From positions 166,626 to 230,625 of the forward strand of contig NZ_KE387020.1 of assembly GCF_000430025.1 (NCBI RefSeq): DNA of 64,000 bases, in the 5' to 3' direction. Both the position numbers and the translations under genes were made by a program. Positions 50,231 to 59,155 of this stretch are shown in pieces. Source of the DNA: Flavobacterium suncheonense GH29-5 = DSM 17707 (GTDB taxonomy: Bacteria; Bacteroidota; Bacteroidia; Flavobacteriales; Flavobacteriaceae). The notes beneath the pieces are model-generated. The model was not told the origin of the DNA, did no database searches, and saw only the letters and a program-made list of their open reading frames with translations. The number at the start of each line of letters is the position of its first letter. The first letter of the stretch is position 1.

Positions 50231-52107
50231 AAGGCAAAACGTTTGTCTAAATCTTCCACTCCCAGCGTAATGAAAGTAGGCTTATTAAAGGGTGAAATAT
50301 TGGGTTCTTTACAGGCGAACAACGCATTCACGATGTTTTCCTGCTCTTTTTCGGTTAAATAAGCACCGGTTTTTACCGCCAGACTGCGCGCCATCGATTT
50401 GGCAATGCGGTCGCTCTGGCTGAAACTGCTCTCCGGCAATTCTCCCTGTAAATCGTGAAGCAGTTCTTCCAGCAGCGGACGTACTTCACTTTCGGTTACA
50501 TTGGAGGGCAATCCAGTAAAAACCACTATTTCAGTTGTCATGGCACTAAAAACAAAACCGGTGTTCTCCAGCGACGTACGCAATTCTTTCAACATGATCA
50601 TTTCCGAAGGCGAAAAATGCAGCTCCAAAGGGAACAACAACTGCTGGCTCGCGGCATGATGCACCGTAATATTCGTCAGGAACTGCTCATACAAAATACG
50701 CTGATGCGCCCGTTTCTGACTGATAATCAGCATACCGGATTTAATCGGACTAACGATGTATTTTTTCTGAAGCTGATAGGTTTTGTTCGACGATGTTTCC
50801 ACTGCACTTTCTTCAAAAAGCGAACCGGTAACTTCTTCACTTTCAAATTGGATTTCTTTCACGTCGATTTCATCGGTAGCGGTGGTCAGCCCAACGTAAA
50901 GGCTCTCCCAACCCGGCTGATTCGACTCCTTTTTATAACCGGAACCGAAGGCATGCGAACCGCCGGAAGACGACGAAAAACTGCGCGCGGGTTTCTCATC
51001 CGCAAACGGATTAAAATTCGCATCCACCTGAATTAAAGGCGTTTCACTTTCCTTATCCTTATACTCGTACGGAATGTCCAACGAGGCATCACGCTCAAAA
51101 TCGAGTACCGGCGCCACGTTAAATTGTCCTAAGCTGTGCTTAACCGAAGAACGGATAATTGCATACATCGACTGATCGTCGTCAAACTTAATTTCGGTTT
51201 TGGTCGGGTGAATGTTGATATCGATGGTGTGTGGCGGAACGTCCAAAAACAAAAAATAGCTCGGCTGGCTACCGTCTTTCAGCAATCCATCGTATGCCGC
51301 CATAATCGCATGATGCAAATACGGACTTTTAATGAAGCGGTTGTTCACAAAAAAGAACTGCTCCCCTCTGTTTTTCTTGGCAAATTCCGGTTTTCCGACA
51401 AACCCCTGAATTTCAACTATTTCGGTACTTTCCGATACCGGAACAAGTTTTTCATTGGTTTTTCCGCCGAAGACATTCACAATACGCTGTCTTGCGTTGG
51501 AAATCGGCAGGTTGCACATCTCGCTGCCGTTATGGGTTAACACAAAATGAATGTTCGGATGCGCCAAAGCCACGCGCTCAAAATCATCTACGATATGACG
51601 GAATTCCACAGTATCGGACTTCAGGAAATTGCGGCGCGCCGGTATGTTGAAAAACAGGTTTTTAACCGAAAACGAAGTTCCCTTAGGCAAAACCGCCACG
51701 TCCTGTGATATAAATTTTCCGCCCTCAATAATAAGGTGCGTGCCCAATTCTTCCTGATCCTGTTTGGTTTTCAGTTCTACGTGGGCAATGGCAGCAATGG
51801 AAGCCAGCGCTTCTCCGCGAAATCCTTTGGTGTGCAGCGAAAACAAATCTTCCGCCTGACGGATTTTGGAGGTCGCATGGCGTTCGAAACACAGTCGGGC
51901 ATCAGTTTCCGACATTCCCTTTCCGTTGTCGATTACCTGAATTAACGTTTTTCCGGCGTCTTTAACGATCAGTTTGATTTCGGTGGCTCCCGCATCTACG
52001 GCATTTTCCACCAACTCCTTTACCACCGAGGCAGGCCGCTGAACGACTTCTCCGGCAGCTATCTGGTTGGCTACGTGGTCAGGAAGTAATTGAATGATGC
52101 TTGACAT
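50227..52107 (-). CDS. mutL: DNA mismatch repair protein MutL
   Basis: 626 residues. The GHKL ATPase motifs NAVDAGATEIKL, DNGKGM and TKGFRGEALASI, and the RFIKSPYLHHAI and HTIDINIHPTKTEIKF segments, are intact. In the C-terminal domain the position of the DQHA(X)2E(X)4E metal motif reads SQKRAHQRILYE (50686-50721), so D, H and the first E are substituted. The nicking activity of this MutL may be lost or changed. It starts the operon mutL-rhomboid-rhomboid-EEP. Confidence 0.95.
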   Translation of the reverse strand: MSSIIQLLPDHVANQIAAGEVVQRPASVVKELVENAVDAGATEIKLIVKDAGKTLIQVIDNGKGMSETDARLCFERHATSKIRQAEDLFSLHTKGFRGEALASIAAIAHVELKTKQDQEELGTHLIIEGGKFISQDVAVLPKGTSFSVKNLFFNIPARRNFLKSDTVEFRHIVDDFERVALAHPNIHFVLTHNGSEMCNLPISNARQRIVNVFGGKTNEKLVPVSESTEIVEIQGFVGKPEFAKKNRGEQFFFVNNRFIKSPYLHHAIMAAYDGLLKDGSQPSYFLFLDVPPHTIDINIHPTKTEIKFDDDQSMYAIIRSSVKHSLGQFNVAPVLDFERDASLDIPYEYKDKESETPLIQVDANFNPFADEKPARSFSSSSGGSHAFGSGYKKESNQPGWESLYVGLTTATDEIDVKEIQFESEEVTGSLFEESAVETSSNKTYQLQKKYIVSPIKSGMLIISQKRAHQRILYEQFLTNITVHHAASQQLLFPLELHFSPSEMIMLKELRTSLENTGFVFSAMTTEIVVFTGLPSNVTESEVRPLLEELLHDLQGELPESSFSQSDRIAKSMARSLAVKTGAYLTEKEQENIVNALFACKEPNISPFNKPTFITLGVEDLDKRFAL

Positions 52108-52207
52108 TACTGCTTTTGGTTTCGAGTTTAGCTTTGGGAAAACCCAAGTTCACAAATTTAACGAAAATCTCTCGGGTTTTATCGTTTACAAAATCATAAA
52201 AAATAAA

Positions 52208-52233
52208 AAAACCTACTCTTTCGAATAGGTTTT
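52208..52233 (-). terminator. Terminator of the TPR-ribH unit
   Basis: Stem AAAACCTA/TAGGTTTT with flanking A/T runs, 24 bp after the ribH stop on the minus strand. Confidence 0.75.
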
Positions 52234-52256
52234 CAATATTGTAAAGACAACTGCGT

Positions 52257-52751
52257 TTATTGCGCTGTGTTTCGTCGTAAATCGGCCATTTTAATGGCGG
52301 CAATGGCGGCTTCGATGCCTTTATTTCCGTGTTTTCCGCCGCTTCTGTCGATGGATTGCTGTTCGTTGTTATCGGTTAACAGACAGAAGATTACCGGCAC
52401 ATCGGTTTGTACGTTTAAATCTTTAATTCCCTGGGTTACGCCTTCGCACACAAATTCAAAATGCATGGTTTCCCCTTTGATGACACAACCGATTACAATC
52501 ACGCAATCCACTTCCTGCGTTACGATCATGCGCTGGGCGCCGTACACCAGTTCAAAACTTCCGGGAACGTTCCATCGGATTAAGTTTTCCTTCAAAGCGC
52601 CACAGTCCAAAAGAGCGGCTTCACATCCGGAATACAAGCCTTCGGTTATTTTGTCATTCCATTCTGAAACAACAATCCCAAACCGAAAGTCTTTCGCGCT
52701 TGGGATTGTGTTTTTATCGTAATTGGATAAATTCTTGTTTTCTGTTGCCAT
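52257..52751 (-). CDS. ribH: 6,7-dimethyl-8-ribityllumazine synthase
   Basis: 164 residues. RFGIVVSEWNDKITEGL, WNVPGSFELVYGAQRM, CVIVIGCVIKGETMHFEFVCEGVTQGI, PVIFCLLTDNNEQQSIDRSGGKHGNKG are the family motifs, with the catalytic His in GETMHFEFV. It condenses a ribityl pyrimidine with a dihydroxybutanone phosphate in riboflavin synthesis, and forms icosahedral or pentameric assemblies. The gene lies 1 bp after a TPR protein gene; no FMN riboswitch is seen upstream. Confidence 0.96.
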   Translation of the reverse strand: MATENKNLSNYDKNTIPSAKDFRFGIVVSEWNDKITEGLYSGCEAALLDCGALKENLIRWNVPGSFELVYGAQRMIVTQEVDCVIVIGCVIKGETMHFEFVCEGVTQGIKDLNVQTDVPVIFCLLTDNNEQQSIDRSGGKHGNKGIEAAIAAIKMADLRRNTAQ

Positions 52752-52752
52752 A

Positions 52753-53544
52753 TTATTCTAACATTGCAATCATCGCATCAATGTTCTGTGCTTCCTGAGA
52801 TGTTTCGTATTTCTCTTTAATGCTGGTGAATAATGTTAACGCTTCTGCTTTTTTACCCATGTCTAAAGCTAACATACCGGCTTTGTACATGTATCTTGGC
52901 GTAGTAAAATCGTTAATGTTGGCATCAGCCGCTTTTTTGTAGTAAGTTAAAGCGTCTTCTTTTTGACCTAATTCTGAAAAAGCATCACCAATCGCTCCTG
53001 TTGCAATAGCGCCTAAAAACTTATCGTCGGATTTGAATTGCTCTAATTCTGCAACCGCTTCTTTAAATTTTCCGGTGTTTAAGTAAGCCATTCCGGCATA
53101 GTAATGTGCCAAATTAGCCGCTTTTGTTCCGGAATATTGCTCTGTGATTCCGATGAAACCAAGTTTTCCTTCACCACCTTTTAACGCTAAGTTGTAAAGC
53201 GAATCGTTAGCCGTCTGACCGTCTACCGCCTGTTGAAAATATTGTTGCGCCTGGAACATTTCGTTAGCAGCCTCATCTTCTTTAGGCTCCACGACAAATT
53301 TGTTGTATAATAAATATCCTGCTGCTGCAAGAGCTATAGCACCTACAAAGCCGAAAATGTATTTCTGATTTTTAGCAACCCAATCCTCTAACTTATTAGC
53401 GCTTTCGTCTAACGTATTAAATACCTCAGCCGTTGCACTGTCTTCTTCTCTGATGTTGTCTAATGCATCAACTTCAACTTGGTTTTCAACTGCTTCGTCT
53501 TTCGGTTTTGGTTGTTTATAACCTCTTTTGTTATATGTTGCCAT
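52753..53544 (-). CDS. Membrane-anchored TPR protein
   Basis: 263 residues. A charged N-terminus is followed by one membrane segment (YIFGFVGAIALAAAGYLLYNKFVV, about residues 63-87), then several tetratricopeptide repeats (HYYAGMAYLNTGKFKEAVAELEQF, GDAFSELGQKEDALTYYKKAADA, KAGMLALDMGKKAEALTLFTSI). The layout resembles YfgM-like chaperone cofactors. It is upstream of ribH in one unit and is conserved at this place in Flavobacteriia. Confidence 0.88.
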   Translation of the reverse strand: MATYNKRGYKQPKPKDEAVENQVEVDALDNIREEDSATAEVFNTLDESANKLEDWVAKNQKYIFGFVGAIALAAAGYLLYNKFVVEPKEDEAANEMFQAQQYFQQAVDGQTANDSLYNLALKGGEGKLGFIGITEQYSGTKAANLAHYYAGMAYLNTGKFKEAVAELEQFKSDDKFLGAIATGAIGDAFSELGQKEDALTYYKKAADANINDFTTPRYMYKAGMLALDMGKKAEALTLFTSIKEKYETSQEAQNIDAMIAMLE

Positions 53545-53678
53545 CTATTTTTAATTTAATGAACGGCAAAAATATAATTTTTATTCATATATGAAAATCC
53601 TTTTTGTCGATATTTTTCAATAATTTGCACCCACTTTTTAAAATTGATTTAAAATCACCGCATAATTCCGGATTTCAA

Positions 53679-54758
53679 GTGCATCTCAAGAAACTTTCCC
53701 TTTTCAATTACAAGAATATTGCCGAAGCTTCTTTCGATTTCGACGCAAAAATCAATTGTTTTGTCGGAAAGAACGGTATAGGAAAAACCAATATTTTGGA
53801 TGCCGTCTATCACCTGGCCTACGGAAAAAGCTATTTCAACCCACTGGCGCTACAGAATATCCGTCATGGCGAAGAGTTTTTCGTGATTGACGGTCTTTTC
53901 GAAAAAGAGGAACGCAACGAACAAATCGTATGCAGTTTGAAAAAAGGCCAGAAAAAAGTACTGAAACGCAACAACAAACCGTACGAGAAGTTTTCCGATC
54001 ACGTTGGGTTTATTCCTTTGGTGATTATTTCGCCCTCGGACCAGGATTTGATTACTGAAGGCAGTGAAACCCGCCGGAAATTCATCGACAGTGTCATTTC
54101 GCAACTTGACAATCTGTATTTGCAACAACTGATTCAATATCAGAAAATTGTAGCCCAACGCAATGCCTTGTTAAAATACTTCGCCTTAAACCATACGTTT
54201 GACCGCGACACTTTACTTATTTACAACGAACAATTGGACGGTTTGGGAAAAGCCATTTTCGAAAAACGTCAACAGTTCTTAGCCGATTTTATTCCGATTT
54301 TCGACAAACACCACAAAGCGATTACCAATTCTGCGGAAAGCGTTCAGATTGTGTACGAAAGTCAGCTGTTTGACAAACCGCTTTCGGAACTCTTTGACGA
54401 ATTTCTGGCGAAAGACCGCGCGTTGCAATACACGAGCGCAGGCATTCACAAAGACGACTTAGCGTTTCAAATCGATAATTTTCCCATCAAAAAATTCGGT
54501 TCCCAGGGACAGCAAAAATCGTTTCTGATTGCCCTGAAACTGGCGCAGTTCGAATTCATCAAAAAACAATCGGGCGTTTTACCTATTTTATTGTTCGACG
54601 ATATTTTCGACAAATTAGACGAAACCCGCGTAGGCAAAATTGTGGAAATGGTTAACGACGAAACGTTCGGGCAGCTGTTCATATCCGACACGCATCCGGA
54701 ACGCACCGAAGCCATTGTAAAAACCACCCATCAGTCGTACAAACTATTTAATTTGTAA
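53679..54758 (+). CDS. recF: DNA replication and repair protein RecF
   Basis: 359 residues from a GTG at 53679 ([14 protein letters not shown]), matching the usual RecF start; the longer open frame from 53604 is not conserved-looking. P-loop [31 protein letters not shown], signature [19 protein letters not shown] and Walker [13 protein letters not shown]. It loads RecA at gaps with RecO and RecR. It is divergent from the TPR-ribH genes. Confidence 0.95.
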   Translation: MHLKKLSLFNYKNIAEASFDFDAKINCFVGKNGIGKTNILDAVYHLAYGKSYFNPLALQNIRHGEEFFVIDGLFEKEERNEQIVCSLKKGQKKVLKRNNKPYEKFSDHVGFIPLVIISPSDQDLITEGSETRRKFIDSVISQLDNLYLQQLIQYQKIVAQRNALLKYFALNHTFDRDTLLIYNEQLDGLGKAIFEKRQQFLADFIPIFDKHHKAITNSAESVQIVYESQLFDKPLSELFDEFLAKDRALQYTSAGIHKDDLAFQIDNFPIKKFGSQGQQKSFLIALKLAQFEFIKKQSGVLPILLFDDIFDKLDETRVGKIVEMVNDETFGQLFISDTHPERTEAIVKTTHQSYKLFNL

Positions 54759-54783
54759 TTTTACCGACCAAATCACATTAAAA

Positions 54784-55476
54784 ATGAAAGCATTAAGAAT
54801 CATCGTTTTAGCAGCAGCTTCCTTGTTTTTCAGCAATTGCAGCAAAGGACAAAATGTAGTAACCGTTCCCGTAACCGAATTTGAAACCAAACTAAAAACG
54901 GTGGAAAACGCCCAATTAATCGATGTAAGAACTCCGGACGAATTCAGCGAAGGCGCGTTGGCCAATGCCAAAAACATCGACTGGAACGGCAACAATTTTG
55001 AATCTGAAGCCAACAAATTAGACAAATCCAAACCGGTTTTTGTGTATTGCTTAGTCGGCGGTAGAAGTAAAAAAGCCGCATACAAACTACACGAAATGGG
55101 TTTTACCGAAGTGTACGACATGGAAGGCGGCTATATAAAATGGAGCGCCACGCATCCGTCCGCTGAAAAAGCAGCTGAGAAAGGCATGACGAAATCGGAA
55201 TACGAAAAACTGATTGCTTCCGATAAAGTAGTGGTAATTGATTTCTATGCAGAATGGTGTGGCCCTTGCAAAAAAATGACTCCTTATTTACTCAAAATGG
55301 AAAAAGAATACGCCGGAAAAGCCAAAATTGTTCGTGTGGATGCCGATAAAAACAAAGCATTATTTAACGGACTAGGCTATCAGGAACTTCCGGTGGTCAT
55401 CGTTTTTAAAGACGGAAAAGAGGTTTGGAAGAAAAACGGCTTTGTTTCCGAAGCAGAGTTAAAAGCACAACTTTAG
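54784..55476 (+). CDS. Lipoprotein with rhodanese and thioredoxin domains
   Basis: 230 residues. The lipobox FSNC puts Cys19 as lipidated residue. A rhodanese domain (about 30-120) has its active Cys89 in YCLVGGRSKKAA, and DMEGGYIKW. A thioredoxin domain (about 135-230) has WCGPC (Cys159, Cys162). The fusion suggests a periplasmic redox or sulfur-transfer role at the inner membrane or outer membrane. No DsbD-like partner is near; the gene lies between recF and murB. Confidence 0.92.
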   Translation: MKALRIIVLAAASLFFSNCSKGQNVVTVPVTEFETKLKTVENAQLIDVRTPDEFSEGALANAKNIDWNGNNFESEANKLDKSKPVFVYCLVGGRSKKAAYKLHEMGFTEVYDMEGGYIKWSATHPSAEKAAEKGMTKSEYEKLIASDKVVVIDFYAEWCGPCKKMTPYLLKMEKEYAGKAKIVRVDADKNKALFNGLGYQELPVVIVFKDGKEVWKKNGFVSEAELKAQL

Positions 55477-55546
55477 AAAAATAAAATTTCAGCCACGAAT
55501 TCACGAATTTATTAGCATTAAATTAAGTGGTAAAAAAAACAAGAAA

Positions 55547-56560
55547 ATGCAGATTCAACATAATTTCTCTTTAAAAAAGTACAACACTTTCGGCATTGAA
55601 GCCAAAGCAAAATCGTTTGTAGAGGTTTCCAATACCGATGAATTGGCGCAAATCCTGAAAGAACATCAGAACGAAAAACTTTTCATTTTGGGCGGCGGCA
55701 GCAACATGCTTTTGACGCAGGACATCGATGCCTTGGTGATTTATGTGAATCTGAAAGGCAAAAAAATCATTAAAGAAGACGAAAATCACGCTTGGGCACA
55801 AGGCAATGCAGGTGAAAACTGGCATGAATTTGTGCTGTGGAATATTGATCAGAATTTCGGCGGTATTGAAAACATGTCGCTGATTCCGGGCAATGTCGGC
55901 ACTACGCCTATTCAGAATATCGGCGCGTACGGAGCGGAAATTAAAGACACGTTTGTTTCCTGCGAAGCCATGAAAATTGACACACAGGAAATCGTAACCT
56001 TTACCAACGAAGAATGCAAATTCGGGTACCGCGAAAGCATCTTCAAAAACGAAGCGAAAAACCAATACGTGATTACTTCGGTAACCTTCAAACTAACCAA
56101 AAAGGACCACAAAATCAATACGTCTTACGGCGCCATCGACGGCGAACTGGCCAAACACAGCATCACCAATCCGACGATTAAAGAGGTGAGCAACGCCGTA
56201 ATCGCGATTCGCCAAAGCAAACTACCGGATCCGAAAGTATTAGGCAACAGCGGAAGTTTCTTCAAAAACCCAATCGTTCCAAAAGCCGTTTACGAAAAAG
56301 CGCATGCCCAATATCCCGAAATGCCGCATTATACCGTAGGTGAAAACGAAGTAAAAGTTCCGGCGGGCTGGCTGATTGAACAGGCTGGTTTCAAAGGAAA
56401 ACGCTTCGGAGATGCAGGTGTACACACCTTACAGGCTTTAGTTCTGGTAAACTACGGAAACGCAACCGGTCAGGAGATTTTAAACCTTTCGAAAAACATT
56501 CAGCAGACGGTTTTGGAAAAGTTTGGGATTGCGATTGAAGCGGAAGTGAATATTATTTAG
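55547..56560 (+). CDS. murB: UDP-N-acetylenolpyruvoylglucosamine reductase
   Basis: 337 residues, close to E. coli-type MurB. FAD-binding KYNTFGIEAKAKSFVEVSN and FILGGGSNMLLTQDIDALVIYVN, then LSLIPGNVGTTPIQNIGAYGAEI, the catalytic serine in GNSGSFFKNPIV and a late GYRES (Tyr/Arg) pair. It uses NADPH to make UDP-MurNAc for peptidoglycan. It is preceded by an AGCCACGAATTCACGAATTT phrase that resembles part of the 6320 hairpin. Confidence 0.95.
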   Translation: MQIQHNFSLKKYNTFGIEAKAKSFVEVSNTDELAQILKEHQNEKLFILGGGSNMLLTQDIDALVIYVNLKGKKIIKEDENHAWAQGNAGENWHEFVLWNIDQNFGGIENMSLIPGNVGTTPIQNIGAYGAEIKDTFVSCEAMKIDTQEIVTFTNEECKFGYRESIFKNEAKNQYVITSVTFKLTKKDHKINTSYGAIDGELAKHSITNPTIKEVSNAVIAIRQSKLPDPKVLGNSGSFFKNPIVPKAVYEKAHAQYPEMPHYTVGENEVKVPAGWLIEQAGFKGKRFGDAGVHTLQALVLVNYGNATGQEILNLSKNIQQTVLEKFGIAIEAEVNII

Positions 56561-56621
56561 CCGGTGATTCGGTTAGTTGATTTTTTCGGTTATTTGATGT
56601 TTTAAAATTTATAATTTCCAA

Positions 56622-57245
56622 ATGTACATCCCAGAACTTTATAAAAACGAAAATCCGGAAGACATCAAAAACTTCCTCCGAAACAGCAGTTTCGGTATTC
56701 TGGTGAATCAGACGGAAGGAAAGCTTTGGGGTACACATATTCCTTTGGAACTGGAAACCAATCTTCAGGGCAAAGAAGTGTTGTTCGGGCATCTTTCTAA
56801 AGAAAATCCGCAGGGCAACAGTTTTGAGAACAACAAAGAAGTACTGGCAATTTTCAGCGGACCGCACACCTACATCTCCTCTTCCTGGTACGACCACGAA
56901 AATGTTCCGACCTGGAATTACCTCGCCGTTCACGTGTACGGAAAAGTCAGGATTATTGAAGGCGAAGAAATGCTGTTTGCCATGAAAAAACTGGTCGACA
57001 AATACGAAGCGGCTTCTAAAAATCCCGTTCGCCTTGAAAACCTTTCTGCCGGAACCATGAAGCAAATCAACGGGATTGTTGCTTTTGAAATCGAAATCAC
57101 GGAAATTCAGGCGGTGAAAAAACTTTCCCAAAACCGCGACGATAAAAACCACAACGCTATAATTTCTGAATTGGAAAGCCAAAACGACAACAATGCCAAA
57201 GCGATTGCAGCAGCGATGAAAACCGAACGAAAAGGACTATCGTAA
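56622..57245 (+). CDS. FMN-binding negative transcriptional regulator (PaiB-like)
   Basis: 207 residues. FLRNSSFGILVNQTEGKLWGTHIPLELE and GHLSKENPQGNSFENNKEVLAIFSGPHTYISSSWYDHENVPTWNYLAVHVYGKVRI is the PaiB split-barrel with the SSWYxxxxVPTWNY signature. Family members bind FMN; the name comes from a Bacillus repressor, and regulatory activity here is not shown. It lies alone between murB and a glycosyltransferase. Confidence 0.92.
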   Translation: MYIPELYKNENPEDIKNFLRNSSFGILVNQTEGKLWGTHIPLELETNLQGKEVLFGHLSKENPQGNSFENNKEVLAIFSGPHTYISSSWYDHENVPTWNYLAVHVYGKVRIIEGEEMLFAMKKLVDKYEAASKNPVRLENLSAGTMKQINGIVAFEIEITEIQAVKKLSQNRDDKNHNAIISELESQNDNNAKAIAAAMKTERKGLS

Positions 57246-57284
57246 TTGTTAAAAACTAATTCCGTTTTAGTAAACACTTTTCAT

Positions 57285-57292
57285 TAAATTTG
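57285..57292 (+). promoter_or_regulatory. -7 box of the glycosyltransferase gene
   Basis: TAAATTTG matches TAnnTTTG and lies 28 bp before the ATG. Confidence 0.4.
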
Positions 57293-57320
57293 CGCAGAAT
57301 TTCAACACTATTGGGGTTAT

Positions 57321-58427
57321 ATGCTGCTAATTTTACTTTACGTTTTTATCGGAATCCTGGCCATTCAACTGTTTTATTACCTGATTGTTTTCGGAAAATT
57401 TGCGTTTGCGAGAAACCAACAGATTACACCGAAACGCATTCCGATATCCGTGATTGTATGCGCCAAAAACGAAGCCGAAAACGTTAAGAAATTCGTGCCG
57501 CTTCTGGCTGAACAAAATTATCCGGATTACGAAATTGTGTTAATTGACGATGCTTCCAGCGATGAAACCCTTGAGCTTTTTGAAGCTTTCGAACGTCAGT
57601 ATTCCAATATCAAACTGGTAAAAGTACAGAACAACGAAGCGTTTTGGGGCAACAAAAAATTCGCCTTAACGTTAGGAATCAAAGCCGCTTCCAAAGAATA
57701 TTTACTGTTTACCGATGCCGACTGTTACCCGACATCCAAAGACTGGATTACAAACATGAGTTCGCGCTTTACCATGCACAAAACCATCGTGTTAGGGTAT
57801 GGTGCGTATGAAAAAATCAAAGGTTCGTTCCTGAATAAAATCATCCGTTTTGAAACGATGTTAACGGCTACACAATATTTCGCCTGGGCCAAAATAGGCA
57901 GACCGTATATGGGGGTCGGACGTAATTTAGCTTACAAACGGGAGGAATTTTTCAGGGTAAACGGCTTTATCGATCATATGAGCGTGCGTTCCGGAGACGA
58001 TGATTTGTTTATCAATCAGGCAGCCAAAGGAAGCAACACTACGGTTTGCTATACAACGGACAGTTTTACCGTTTCGGAACCTAAAAAAACTTGGAAAGAC
58101 TGGTTCAACCAAAAGCGCCGTCACGTTTCCACGGCAAAATTGTACAAAGGGTTTGATAAATTCCAGTTAGGCTTATACTATTTTTCTCAATTATCGTTTC
58201 TGATTTTGGCGGTGGTTTTGTTAGCGTTTCAGTTTCAATGGATGATTGTGGCTGGATTGGTGGTTTTCCGTTACATTTTCGCGTGGACGACTTTGGGCTA
58301 TGCGGCCGGAAAACTCAAAGAGAAAGATGTAATGTACTGGTTTCCGATTATCGAAATAATCCTTATCTTCACACAGTTGAATGTGTTTTTCACCAATATC
58401 TTTTCAAAACCGGTACATTGGAAATAA
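57321..58427 (+). CDS. Family 2 glycosyltransferase, membrane-bound
   Basis: 368 residues. An N-terminal membrane segment is followed by a GT2 domain: ISVIVCAKNEAENVKKFVPLLAEQNYPDYEIVLIDDASSDET, FTDADCYP (DxD), and QKRRHVSTAKLY (QxxRW-like region). Two or three membrane segments form the C-terminus. It is a processive-type or lipid-directed transferase; acceptor unknown. The stop overlaps the probable start of the sigma factor. Confidence 0.9.
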   Translation: MLLILLYVFIGILAIQLFYYLIVFGKFAFARNQQITPKRIPISVIVCAKNEAENVKKFVPLLAEQNYPDYEIVLIDDASSDETLELFEAFERQYSNIKLVKVQNNEAFWGNKKFALTLGIKAASKEYLLFTDADCYPTSKDWITNMSSRFTMHKTIVLGYGAYEKIKGSFLNKIIRFETMLTATQYFAWAKIGRPYMGVGRNLAYKREEFFRVNGFIDHMSVRSGDDDLFINQAAKGSNTTVCYTTDSFTVSEPKKTWKDWFNQKRRHVSTAKLYKGFDKFQLGLYYFSQLSFLILAVVLLAFQFQWMIVAGLVVFRYIFAWTTLGYAAGKLKEKDVMYWFPIIEIILIFTQLNVFFTNIFSKPVHWK

Positions 58428-58984
58428 CTTCGGAAATCATACAGAAAAATATCGAAAAGGCTAAAACAGGCGATCAGGTTGCCTTTACTTTTTTATTGGA
58501 TTTTTTCTGGAACGAAGTGTACGGCTTTATGCTGAAACGCACCGAAAACGAAACCGATACCGAAGACATCGTCATCGAAACTTTCGCCAAAGCTTTTGAC
58601 AAAATCGGCACTTACAATCCGGAATACGGCTTCAACACTTGGCTGATTGCCATTGCGAAAAACGTGCATATTGACATGCTGCGCAAGAAAAAATCGGCGC
58701 TGTTTGTAGAGATGAACGACGAAGAAGACCATCAGGCGTATGATGTGGCCGATACGACACCAACCGTAGAAGACGAAATCATCAAAGAACAAAACCTCGC
58801 CCGATTGCTTTTGTTGATAAAAGAATTGAAACCGGCGTACCAAGAGGTAATACAATTGCGTTATTTTCAGGAAATGAGTTATCAGGAAATTGCCGACGAA
58901 CTCGAAGAACCGTTAAACAACGTGAAAATCAAACTGTTGCGCGCCAAAAAACTTCTGGCAGAAATTATTCAGCAAAAAAGCTGA
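58418..58984 (+). CDS. RNA polymerase sigma-70 factor (ECF-like)
   Basis: 188 residues from TTG 58418 (MEITSEIIQKNIEKAKTGDQ), overlapping the glycosyltransferase by 10 bp. No ATG precedes region 2, so a rare start is needed. Region 2 has DTEDIVIETFAKAFDKIGTYNPEYGFNTWLIAIAKNVHIDMLRKKK and region 4 LKPAYQEVIQLRYFQEMSYQEIADELEEPLNNVKIKLLRAKKLL. These are the helix arrangements of ECF-type sigma factors. No anti-sigma gene is next to it. Confidence 0.9.
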   Translation: MEITSEIIQKNIEKAKTGDQVAFTFLLDFFWNEVYGFMLKRTENETDTEDIVIETFAKAFDKIGTYNPEYGFNTWLIAIAKNVHIDMLRKKKSALFVEMNDEEDHQAYDVADTTPTVEDEIIKEQNLARLLLLIKELKPAYQEVIQLRYFQEMSYQEIADELEEPLNNVKIKLLRAKKLLAEIIQQKS

Positions 58985-59084
58985 TTTATTACTTTTACCG
59001 ACTCAAAAAATACAAAACCACAACCAACCATTCAATAGAAATGTTAAAATAAAATTGTTTTATAAAATTTTTAACATTTCATAT

Positions 59085-59100
59085 ACTATGCTAGCATAGT
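59085..59100. promoter_or_regulatory. 16-bp palindrome ACTATGCTAGCATAGT
   Basis: Same palindrome as at 40586 except for the central TA. It lies 56 bp before the start codon of the TonB-like gene, in an AT-rich region. Confidence 0.7.
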
Positions 59101-59155
59101 TTTCGTTATTAAATAAAAAAGAAACTATTTAATTAACCTCAAAAACTATCTACGT

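Noticed and set aside
53604-53678. Upstream extension of RecF
   Set aside because: The extra 25 residues do not match the usual RecF start, while the GTG at 53679 gives the family N-terminus at once.
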